Positions 7,977 to 14,394 of a DNA stretch of 18,289 nt are shown in pieces. Position numbers and translations under genes: made by a program. Every line of letters starts with the position of its first letter. Positions within the stretch are counted from its first letter, which is position 1. Source of the DNA: CAYPUG01 sp964413905 (GTDB lineage: Bacteria > Chloroflexota > Anaerolineae > JAADDB01); contig CAYPUG010000049.1 in assembly GCA_964413905.1 (NCBI GenBank), forward strand, positions 1 through 18,289, written 5' to 3'. The notes under the pieces are model-generated. The model worked only from the letters and a program-made list of their open reading frames with translations, did no database searches and had not been told where the DNA came from.

Positions 7977-8717
7977 TTACTCCCGGTATAATCCTGTTTC
8001 TGGTTGTGCGATGTGTGGCTCCGGTACGATCTCATCCTGCACGATCTGCCCATCTTTGAGGTGGACGATGCGGTGGGTGTGGAGGGCAATATCCGGCTCG
8101 TGAGTGACCAAGACGATGGTGATGCCTTGCTCCTGGTTCAGCCGTTGGAAGATGTGCATGATTTCCGCCCCGGACTTGGAGTCCAAGTTCCCGGTGGGCT
8201 CATCCGCCAGGATAATGCTGGGATTGTTGACCAGGGCGCGAGCAATGGCCACACGCTGCTGTTGACCGCCGGAAAGTTCGTTGGGCCGATGGTGGAGCCG
8301 GTCTCCGAGCCCTACCATCTCTAAGGCTTCCCGGGCCCGGCGGCGGCGTTCTTTGCGGGAACGAATTCCCGCGTAGATCAGGGGTAGTTCGACCTGGTCC
8401 AATGCCGTTGTCCGAGGCAACAGGTTGAAGTTCTGGAACACGAAACCGATGCGCCGGTTGCGAATTTCTGCCAGTTGATTGTCATTAAGTTGGGAGATGT
8501 TTTGCCCATCCAGGTAATATTCCCCGTCGGTGGGCTGGTCCAGAGCCCCCATGATGTTCATCAATGTGGATTTGCCCGAACCCGAAGGTCCCATGATGGC
8601 TATCATATCCCCCCGTCGGACACGCAACGTCACACCGCGCAGGGCGTGGACTTGGATGGTGCCCATTTGGTAGATTTTTGTTATGTTCTGTAATTCAATC
8701 ACCCAATCGTTGTTCAT
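7977..8717 (-). CDS. MacB/LolD-type ABC transporter ATPase
   Basis: A 246-residue nucleotide-binding subunit with Walker A GPSGSGKST (43-51), Q-loop VFQNFNLLPR, signature LSGGQQQRVAIARAL, Walker B IILADEPTGNLDS and H-loop VLVTHEPDIA. DEPTGNLDSKSG and QNFNLLPRTTALDQVELPL are typical of the MacB/LolD/FtsE branch. It powers the permease encoded next. The start codon overlaps the stop of the adaptor gene (ATGA), so translation is probably coupled; AAAGGA is present about 11 bases upstream. The last 25 residues after the ATPase fold are acidic and Pro-containing, without an assigned function. The gene group resembles YknXYZ/MacAB-type exporters of antimicrobial peptides or similar compounds, but specificity cannot be read from the sequence. 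Confidence 0.95.
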   Translation of the reverse strand: MNNDWVIELQNITKIYQMGTIQVHALRGVTLRVRRGDMIAIMGPSGSGKSTLMNIMGALDQPTDGEYYLDGQNISQLNDNQLAEIRNRRIGFVFQNFNLLPRTTALDQVELPLIYAGIRSRKERRRRAREALEMVGLGDRLHHRPNELSGGQQQRVAIARALVNNPSIILADEPTGNLDSKSGAEIMHIFQRLNQEQGITIVLVTHEPDIALHTHRIVHLKDGQIVQDEIVPEPHIAQPETGLYRE

Positions 8718-10096
8718 CGGCCGAAAAGTCCTTTGCGCAAGCGTTCTTGTCCGGACGTTTTGCGGATGACGATCGTATCCCCTTCTTCCAGCCCGCTGAT
8801 GATTTCGCTGAATTGGTCGTTGCGCAGTCCAACTTCTACTCTCGTACGTACAGGGGTGTTGTTGACCAGTTTTTCCACGTAGAATGCACCGGTTTCCCTG
8901 TCTACCCGCATGACACGGTTCGGGATGATGAGGACGTTTTCGGCTTTGGCGGTAATGATGTCCACGGAGACGCTCATGCCGGGCCGCAGCGCGGGGTCAT
9001 CTTCTTGGAGTTCGACACGGGCTTCATAGGTGACAACGCCCCCTTGGGTCGTGGGCGTATCGGCCAAGTAGGTGATTACGCCGGCAAATGTACGGTCTGG
9101 AATGGCGTCTACAGCAATCATCGCCGGTTGGCCGACTTTTACTTGGGCCACGTCGAGTTCGTCCACATTTACGGTGGTGTGGAGGGGGCGTAATTGGGTG
9201 ACCGTAAACGCAGGTTGGGCGATGTTCACCCATTGGCCGATGTCCACGTGTACCGCGGTGACGGTGCCGGCGATGGGGGTTTTGAGAATGGTTTTCTCCA
9301 GGGCGCGACGGGCTTGTTGTACCGCGATGCGTGCGCGTTCGACCGCAGCTTCTTGGGCCTCGATTTGTGCTGACGAAGGGCCTTGGGTGAGCCGATCCAG
9401 GTTGGCTTGGGCTTGTGCGATGTTGGCCAATGCTTGCGCAATTTGGGATGCTTCCGGTCCTTTCTTGGCCAAGCGTAACTGCGCCTGAGCCTGTTCGTAC
9501 TCTATGGTCGCCAGTTGCAATTGAATGGCCTGAGGCATCCGGGCCGCGTCGGCCCGCCATTTGATGCGATCATACGCGGTCTGTGCCTGATCTAGTTGGA
9601 CTTTGGCTCGTTTTACCGCGGCTTCGGCTGCTGCAATCTGGTCCGGGTCGGGGCCTTTGATGAGATCACGATAGGCGGCTTGTGCCGCGGCCAGAGCGGC
9701 TTTGGCAGCTTCTACGTCCGCTATATGGGGCGGTTCTTGGAGTTGTGCGAGTTGGGCCTGGGCCGCTTTGAGGTTTGCTTCGGCCTGCCGGAGTTGAAGT
9801 TGAACATCGCTGTTATCCAGCTGGGCGAGGATGTGCCCCGGTTTCATGTAAGTGCCTTCTTGGACGTTTATTTGGGCCACGACCCCCGCGGTCTCAAAGG
9901 AGAGGTTGAGGGTGTTTTCCGGTTCCAGGACGCCTGTGGCACTGATGGTGGCAATTAAGTCCCCGCGGGTGACGGTGATGGTTTCGTATGAAGGGGGTTC
10001 ACTGCCGGTGGCGCGGGGACTGATGTATTGGTAGCCACCCCAAGATATGCCGATGAGAATGACGAGCAATAGGAAGATGACGATAAGTCGCTTCAT
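8714..10096 (-). CDS. HlyD/MacA-family efflux adaptor (membrane fusion protein)
   Basis: Starting at the ATG at 10096 the product has 460 residues. It has an N-terminal signal anchor (KRLIVIFLLLVILIGISWGG) and a first half lipoyl domain (about 45-95, ISATGVLEPENTLNLSFETA). An extended Ala/Gln-rich alpha-helical hairpin (about 95-295) is built from repeating units that begin with GPxxxQI. The second half lipoyl (TPIAGTVTAVHVDIGQWV) follows, then beta-barrel and membrane-proximal domains, as in MacA/YknX. It would link the permease to the extracytoplasmic space. The hairpin is longer than in MacA. The frame remains open to a TTG at 10255, but the added segment covers the hairpin leader and has no family match, so I reject it. 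AAAGGAG lies 12 bases before the chosen start. It is the first gene of the minus-strand cluster. Confidence 0.92.
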   Translation of the reverse strand: MKRLIVIFLLLVILIGISWGGYQYISPRATGSEPPSYETITVTRGDLIATISATGVLEPENTLNLSFETAGVVAQINVQEGTYMKPGHILAQLDNSDVQLQLRQAEANLKAAQAQLAQLQEPPHIADVEAAKAALAAAQAAYRDLIKGPDPDQIAAAEAAVKRAKVQLDQAQTAYDRIKWRADAARMPQAIQLQLATIEYEQAQAQLRLAKKGPEASQIAQALANIAQAQANLDRLTQGPSSAQIEAQEAAVERARIAVQQARRALEKTILKTPIAGTVTAVHVDIGQWVNIAQPAFTVTQLRPLHTTVNVDELDVAQVKVGQPAMIAVDAIPDRTFAGVITYLADTPTTQGGVVTYEARVELQEDDPALRPGMSVSVDIITAKAENVLIIPNRVMRVDRETGAFYVEKLVNNTPVRTRVEVGLRNDQFSEIISGLEEGDTIVIRKTSGQERLRKGLFGR

Positions 10097-10124
10097 GGCT
10101 CCATTGTGCTCCTTTATGTAGCTT

Positions 10125-10186
10125 GGTGTCTCACCGGCACCGGCAGAGCGCCTGCAGAAGTCCACGACTTCGGTGGTCGGGCTTCT
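10125..10186 (-). promoter_or_regulatory. Hairpin-rich leader upstream of the exporter cluster
   Basis: Between the helicase stop and the adaptor start, the minus strand carries three consecutive potential hairpins. The first (10186-10156) pairs AGAAGCCCGAC with GTCGTGGACTTCT around a 7-base loop: 11 pairs with two one-base bulges. The second (10155-10143) is GCAG/CTGC. The third (10135-10125) is GGTG/CACC with a 3-base loop. A GCCGGT tandem lies between the second and third. No T-run follows, so it is not a standard terminator. It may be an mRNA leader structure or a small intergenic repeat; no riboswitch family was recognised. Confidence 0.45.
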
Positions 10187-10251
10187 ACTATCCCGGAAAC
10201 GTGTGCCCAAAGCCGGTGAAAACGGGTGCAGAGATTGGCGGTTCTTGACGG

Positions 10252-12414
10252 TCAAAGGCGCTTTAAAGGTGCTAAGCCGGCCAGCAAGCGCTTTACCCCT
10301 ACGTTTTCAAATACGACGGTGAGCTCCTGATTGTTTCGCGTGTTCTTGATGTCGGTCACAATTCCCTCACCGAAGATCTTATGATATACGCGATCACCAA
10401 TGCGGAATCGTTCTCCCGTATGTTCCGAGGGGGAGGTCCACTCGGTCGCGCGCGAGCGCGCGATGGACCGCCGTTGGGGGGCGGCGCCGTGGTCGGCGAT
10501 CACGTGTTCGGGGATGTCTTGGAGGAATCGGGAAGGTTCGTTGACCTCGTCCACACCGTATCGGGTTCGTCGGAAGGTGTAGAGGAGGTAGAGGCGATCT
10601 TTGGCCCGGGTCATGCCCACGTAGAACAGTCGCCGTTCTTCTTCAAGGCCTTCTGGATCTTCCAGGGATCGGCTGTGGGGCAGTAATCCCTCTTCCAGGC
10701 CGGTAATGAACACCACGGGGAATTCCAGGCCCTTGGCCATGTGCAAGGTTAATAACACGGGCGCGCCCACGTCCTCCGGTAGTTCATCCACGTCGGAAAC
10801 AAGGGACACTTCTTCTAGGAAGTGGGTCAGACTGTCCGGGCCTAACTCGTCATAGGTTTCAGCCACACCAATGAGTTCCTTAACGTTCTCGATACGAGAA
10901 CGGCCTTCGTCGGTCCCGTCGTCAAGGTAGGCAAAATACCCGGTATCACTGACGATGAGGGAAAGCAGTGCTCCCACGCCCATGTGTTCCCGGGCCTCCA
11001 GCCATCCCTCCCACAAATCCAGGAATGCAAGCAAAGCCCGAGCGCCGGCTGTGCCCACGCCCGGAATTTTCTCCCCTTTAGACAGATTGTGGAGCACCCG
11101 GTAGGGGCTAACGCCCAGATGTTCTGCATGGGTGAAAAGCGCGGTGACAGTGCGCCTCCCCAGACGCCTGGGGGGCACGTTAATGATGCGGTTCAAGGAG
11201 ATGGCGTCGTCCGGGTTGTGGACGATGCGTAAGTAAGCGAGGACATCCTTGATTTCCCGACGTTCGTAGAAGCGGGTGGCTCCCACAAGGCGATAGGGCA
11301 TGTTTCGGGCGATGAAGGCCTCTTCTAACGCACGGGATTGGGCGTTAGTACGGTACATAATGGCGAAGTCACCGGGTTGTGCTTTCCCCATGCGGACCAG
11401 TCGAGCGATTTCTTCCACGATGAATTGGGCTTCTTCGATCTCGTTGTACGCTTCGAAGACGACAATTTTGGGACCCCCTTGGCGCTGGGTTCGCAATGTT
11501 TTGGGGCTCCGATGGATGTTGCGGCTGATGACCGCGTTGGCCGCTTCCAAAATGATGGACGTGGAGCGGTAGTTCTCCTCCAGTAAGATGACCGTGGCTT
11601 CTGGAAAGTCCTGGCGGAAGCGTTGGACGTTGCGGTAATCTGCCCCGCGAAAGGCGTAAATGGATTGGTCTTCATCGCCCACGACGAAGACGTTGCGTTC
11701 GGGGCCGGCCAGTAGACGCACGATCTCGTATTGGGCCATGTTGGTGTCCTGGAATTCGTCCACCAAAAGGTGTAGCCACCGTCGTTGGTACATCTCCCGC
11801 ACATCGGGATGTTGCTGTAGGAGATGGACAACGAGCATCAGGAGGTCGTCGAAGTCCACGCCCTGGTTGGCACGCAGGGCTTTTTGGTAGGCCTCGTAAA
11901 TGCGTTGGTAGATTTCATCCCGGTAGGAGTGGATGGGAAATTTCTCCGGTGGAATGAGTTCGTTTTTAGCCCGGGAGATGGCCGCGTGGACACTGGCCGG
12001 CGGGAAGAGTTTGTCGTCAATGTTGAGTTGCCGCAAGACGGTGCGAATGATGTTTCGTTGGTCCGTGCTGTCGTAGATGACGAAGCCTCGGTTGAGGCCG
12101 ATGCGTTCTCCCTCCTCCCGCAGGATGCGGGCACACACGCTGTGGAATGTGCCGATGGTCGCACCACGTAGGGCGCCGCCAAGAAGCCTTTCGGTGCGTT
12201 CACGCATTTCGCGAGCGGCTTTGTTGGTGAAGGTGACGGCAAGAATGCGGTATGAGGGGATGCCCCGTTCCCGCACGAGGTAGGCAATACGGTGTGTGAG
12301 CACCCGGGTTTTCCCCGAGCCCGGACCCGCGATGATGAGTACCGGTCCGTCGGGCGCGGTCACTGCTTGGCGTTGTTGTTCGTTGAGTTCTGCCAGGATG
12401 TCCACGGTCAGCAT
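10252..12414 (-). CDS. pcrA: UvrD/PcrA-type ATP-dependent DNA helicase
   Basis: A 720-residue superfamily 1A 3'-5' helicase, near full length for PcrA. Motifs in order: Q-motif LNEQQRQAV (10-18), Walker A AGPGSGKT (29-36), motif Ia AVTFTNKAAREM, motif II DEFQDTN (219-225, with Phe where Tyr is usual), motif III GDEDQSIYAFRGA (246-258), motif IV EENYRST, motif V TLHMAKGLEF (from 556) and motif VI YVGMTRAKDRLYL. The C-terminal 50 residues (IGDRVYHKIFGEGIVTDI...) match the PcrA/UvrD Tudor-like domain that contacts RNA polymerase. The expected role is nucleotide excision repair, replication-fork maintenance and transcription-coupled repair. GAGGAG lies only 2 bases before the ATG at 12414. A GTG at 12405 (VDILAELN) has a better distance, so the start could be 3 codons later. 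It is transcribed away from the nuo operon. Confidence 0.95.
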   Translation of the reverse strand: MLTVDILAELNEQQRQAVTAPDGPVLIIAGPGSGKTRVLTHRIAYLVRERGIPSYRILAVTFTNKAAREMRERTERLLGGALRGATIGTFHSVCARILREEGERIGLNRGFVIYDSTDQRNIIRTVLRQLNIDDKLFPPASVHAAISRAKNELIPPEKFPIHSYRDEIYQRIYEAYQKALRANQGVDFDDLLMLVVHLLQQHPDVREMYQRRWLHLLVDEFQDTNMAQYEIVRLLAGPERNVFVVGDEDQSIYAFRGADYRNVQRFRQDFPEATVILLEENYRSTSIILEAANAVISRNIHRSPKTLRTQRQGGPKIVVFEAYNEIEEAQFIVEEIARLVRMGKAQPGDFAIMYRTNAQSRALEEAFIARNMPYRLVGATRFYERREIKDVLAYLRIVHNPDDAISLNRIINVPPRRLGRRTVTALFTHAEHLGVSPYRVLHNLSKGEKIPGVGTAGARALLAFLDLWEGWLEAREHMGVGALLSLIVSDTGYFAYLDDGTDEGRSRIENVKELIGVAETYDELGPDSLTHFLEEVSLVSDVDELPEDVGAPVLLTLHMAKGLEFPVVFITGLEEGLLPHSRSLEDPEGLEEERRLFYVGMTRAKDRLYLLYTFRRTRYGVDEVNEPSRFLQDIPEHVIADHGAAPQRRSIARSRATEWTSPSEHTGERFRIGDRVYHKIFGEGIVTDIKNTRNNQELTVVFENVGVKRLLAGLAPLKRL

Positions 12415-12594
12415 CGCTCCTCATGTGGGGTGTAGGGAGAATTTTGGGATTTCACGGCAAGAGAACGATACATCCTCTTTGATGTAGCTTGGCGTGAAAG
12501 CATGTAATTTTCAAAATCACACGAATTTTCCCTCCCTCTGTTCAGCGAACGTGCGGCGTGCAGTCCGTTGGGAGCGCCTTCTCGCACCAATTAC

Positions 12595-12622
12595 ATGATA
12601 TACTCAAAGGGAGCGCAAACAA
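12595..12622 (-). promoter_or_regulatory. Possible pcrA promoter
   Basis: On the minus strand TTGTTT (12622-12617) and TATCAT (12600-12595) are separated by 16 bases, a tolerable sigma-70-like pair about 180 bases upstream of pcrA. It is only a weak match and the distance is long, so this is tentative. Confidence 0.3.
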
Positions 12623-12665
12623 AACCAGCCTGTTGGTGGAGGGCACGTCGAAGACTTAGCCGACT

Positions 12666-12694
12666 TTGACAGCCCTCTCTGGCGGTGATAAAAT
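12666..12694 (+). promoter_or_regulatory. Near-consensus housekeeping promoter for the nuo operon
   Basis: TTGACA (12666-12671), a 17-base spacer and TAAAAT (12689-12694) form an almost perfect sigma-70/SigA promoter. Transcription should begin near 12701-12703, leaving a leader of about 55 bases before nuoA. The GAGGGC/GCCCTC inverted repeat flanking the -35 box could be an operator. Confidence 0.75.
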
Positions 12695-12746
12695 GCACAA
12701 GACTTTTTCAGGCGCCCCGCGTTGGATGCGAGGCCCTGAACAGCAT

Positions 12747-12753
12747 AAGGAGG
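12747..12753 (+). promoter_or_regulatory. nuoA ribosome binding site
   Basis: AAGGAGG followed by AGGG places a full Shine-Dalgarno 4 bases before the ATG at 12758. Confidence 0.8.
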
Positions 12754-12757
12754 AGGG

Positions 12758-13117
12758 ATGCCAGCAGGCTATCTATCCATATTGATTATGCTGTTCCTCT
12801 CCACGGCCGTGGCCGCTTTGGTGCTGATTGTCCCATCACTTCTCGGCCCCAAGCGCTACTCTCCCACCAAGTTGGAGCCCTATGAATCGGGAATGAAGCC
12901 GTTTATGCTGCCCCGGCATCGTTTCCCGGTGCACTATTACATGGTGGCCATCCTGTTCATTTTGTTCGATATCGAAATTCTCTTCCTTTATCCATGGGCG
13001 GTTTTGCTGCGTACATTGGGATGGACGGGGATTGTGGAGATGGCCATCTTCCTGGGGATTTTAATTCTGGGGTTCATTTACGCGTGGCGAAAGGGCGCAC
13101 TGGAGTGGATTAAGTAG
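12758..13117 (+). CDS. nuoA: NADH-quinone oxidoreductase subunit A (NuoA)
   Basis: A 119-residue membrane subunit of respiratory complex I. It has three hydrophobic helices (about 5-28, 59-82, 88-109) and the family's conserved loop and helix: YESGMKPFMLPRHRFPVHYY (42-61) followed by FILFDIEILFLYPWAV, with acidic residues Asp71 and Glu73 in the second helix. In complex I the YESG loop lies near the quinone tunnel and the acidic residues belong to the E-channel. It is the first gene of the operon, 64 bases after the predicted -10 box, and ends 21 bases before nuoB. The length is normal for the family. Confidence 0.96.
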   Translation: MPAGYLSILIMLFLSTAVAALVLIVPSLLGPKRYSPTKLEPYESGMKPFMLPRHRFPVHYYMVAILFILFDIEILFLYPWAVLLRTLGWTGIVEMAIFLGILILGFIYAWRKGALEWIK

Positions 13118-13138
13118 GAGAGGAACACGTTTCGCTAA

Positions 13139-13711
13139 ATGGCTATTCGGGAGCGTATGCCAATGGAACGCGAGATTTACATGGAGATGCCCGACGGTCC
13201 GAATGGCAACGGGCAAATTAATAATCAGGGGTACATTTTGACCACGCTAGAACAGGCCATTAACTGGAGCCGACGCAACTCGGTGTGGCCGTTGCTCTTT
13301 GGGTTGGCGTGCTGTGCGATCGAAATGATCACCGCGGGCACGAGCCGGCATGATGTAGCCCGGTTCGGGTCCGAGGTGTTCCGCGCGTCGCCACGCCAGG
13401 CCGACTTGATGATCGTGGCAGGGCGGGTGTCCAACAAGATGGCCCCGGTCATCAAGCGTCTGTACGAACAGATGCAAGAACCGAAGTGGGTCATCGCGAT
13501 GGGCATTTGCGCGTCCGCGGGCGGGCCGTTCAACAACTACGCCATCGTCCAAGGTGTGGACAAGATCATCCCCGTGGATGTGTACATTCCCGGCTGCCCC
13601 CCCCGCCCGGAGGCCCTGTTTTACGGGCTGCTCAAATTGCAGGAGAAGATCCAGCGGGATCACCCTGTGCGGCGGGGGGAGATTCCGTTGCTGGGAGGAG
13701 GAAAGGGGTAG
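13139..13711 (+). CDS. nuoB: NADH-quinone oxidoreductase subunit B (NuoB)
   Basis: A 190-residue peripheral-arm subunit that carries iron-sulfur cluster N2, the last electron carrier before quinone. The four 4Fe-4S ligands are visible: the tandem cysteines Cys58-Cys59 in FGLACCAIEM, Cys124 in MGICASAGG and Cys153 in PGCPPRPEA. Conserved HDVARFGSEVFRASPRQAD and GRVSNKMAPV confirm the family. The first 30 residues are a non-conserved extension. AGGAGAGGAA lies about 13 bases before the ATG at 13139. An ATG at 13157, right after GGGAGCGT, is an equally good start and would shorten the protein by 6 residues. The next gene is not nuoC but a toxin-antitoxin pair starting 19 bases later. Confidence 0.95.
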   Translation: MAIRERMPMEREIYMEMPDGPNGNGQINNQGYILTTLEQAINWSRRNSVWPLLFGLACCAIEMITAGTSRHDVARFGSEVFRASPRQADLMIVAGRVSNKMAPVIKRLYEQMQEPKWVIAMGICASAGGPFNNYAIVQGVDKIIPVDVYIPGCPPRPEALFYGLLKLQEKIQRDHPVRRGEIPLLGGGKG

Positions 13712-13717
13712 GGGATT

Positions 13718-13723
13718 AGGAGG
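13718..13723 (+). promoter_or_regulatory. Ribosome binding site of the DUF433 antitoxin gene
   Basis: AGGAGG is 7 bases before the ATG at 13731. It shows that translation starts there and not at ATGs further upstream that would overlap nuoB in another frame. Confidence 0.8.
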
Positions 13724-13730
13724 AAGCGGG

Positions 13731-13979
13731 ATGCAGGACGAGCAACTGTTGGAACGGATTATTATAGATCCCAACGTAATGGTGGGGAAGCCCGTCATTC
13801 GTGGAACACGCTTGACTGTTGAATATATTTTGAATCTGTTGGCTCATGGGGCAACCGTAGAAGAAATACTTCAAGAGTATAAAGGTCTTACTCGTGAGGA
13901 CATTCAAGCGTGTCTCTTATTTGCTACGAAAGCGCTAGAGGATACAGCGTTTATGCCTTTGGTTATGGAGCCGGCATAA
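13731..13979 (+). CDS. DUF433 antitoxin (partner of PIN-like toxin)
   Basis: An 82-residue protein of the DUF433 family. The core pattern is I-IDP-VMVGKPVIRGTRLTV (about 11-30), then the helices EYILNLLAHGATVEEILQEY and the ending GLTREDIQACLLFATKAL. DUF433 proteins are small helix-turn-helix-like proteins, commonly encoded directly upstream of DUF5615 PIN-like proteins and treated as VapB-like antitoxins that neutralise the toxin and may repress their own promoter. The start is set by the AGGAGG at 13718. The stop codon TAA is followed immediately by the toxin ATG with no gap, which supports a paired gene unit. Base composition is visibly more AT-rich than the flanking nuo genes. It lies inside the nuo operon, 19 bases after nuoB, and shows no promoter of its own. 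Confidence 0.88.
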   Translation: MQDEQLLERIIIDPNVMVGKPVIRGTRLTVEYILNLLAHGATVEEILQEYKGLTREDIQACLLFATKALEDTAFMPLVMEPA

Positions 13980-14330
13980 ATGCGCTTTCTTGTAGATGAG
14001 TGTACCGGTCCCGCTGTGGCGGAATGGTTACGGGAACAGGGATATGAGGTTTTTTCTGTGTATGATGAGGCCCGTGGCATAGATGATAAGTCTATTATTG
14101 AAAAGGCCTTTGCAGAGCATTGGATTCTGATCACCAATGACAAGGATTTTGGGGAGAAGATTTATCGGGAAGGGTATCCTCATCGAGGTGTTATTCTGCT
14201 ACGATTAGAAGATGAGCGGGCCGGAGTGAAAATAAACGTGCTTCGGAAATTGCTTCAGAAATATGCAGATCAATTACCCGATCAATTTGTTGTGGTGACA
14301 GAGACAAAAGTTCGGTTTGCTCGAAGATAG
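13980..14330 (+). CDS. DUF5615 PIN-like toxin (VapC-type putative RNase)
   Basis: A 116-residue protein of the DUF5615/Mut7-C-like PIN superfamily. It begins with MRFLVDECTG (Asp6, Glu7) and has WILITNDKDFGEKI (Asp54, Asp56), the acidic residues expected to bind the divalent metal of a PIN-type nuclease. HRGVILLRL after the active-site region is also typical. With the DUF433 gene upstream it forms a type II toxin-antitoxin pair by family and context; activity is not shown here. The gene is AT-richer than its neighbours and uses different synonymous codons (many GAT, TTT, GAA), suggesting acquisition. There is no good Shine-Dalgarno of its own beyond the end of the antitoxin gene (GGAG about 10 bases upstream), so translation is probably coupled. 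It ends 64 bases before nuoCD. Confidence 0.88.
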   Translation: MRFLVDECTGPAVAEWLREQGYEVFSVYDEARGIDDKSIIEKAFAEHWILITNDKDFGEKIYREGYPHRGVILLRLEDERAGVKINVLRKLLQKYADQLPDQFVVVTETKVRFARR

Positions 14331-14394
14331 ACAGCACGCTGGATAAATAGGCAGTAGACATTCGACATATACATCTTGGACTGGGGCTTTTCAA

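Larger units (their letters stand above)
12415..12757. other. Divergent intergenic region between pcrA and nuoA
   Basis: These 343 bases hold no convincing gene; a 60-codon minus-strand frame here has no recognisable features. The right part carries the nuo promoter and the nuoA ribosome binding site. An inverted repeat GAGGGC (12639-12644) / GCCCTC (12672-12677) with inner arms GTCG/CGAC brackets the -35 box. The left part (12420-12540) is comparatively AT-rich. No tRNA, terminator or riboswitch was recognised. Confidence 0.7.

Noticed and set aside
10097..10255. N-terminal extension of the adaptor protein from a TTG start at 10255
   Set aside because: The extra 53 codons cross the hairpin leader, place charged residues ahead of the signal anchor and lack a ribosome binding site; the ATG at 10096 gives a normal family start.
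10116..12492. Shared 11-base word ATGTAGCTTGG in the leaders of the adaptor gene (10116-10126) and pcrA (12482-12492)
   Set aside because: In a window this size dozens of 11-base matches are expected by chance, and the similarity fades quickly on both sides.
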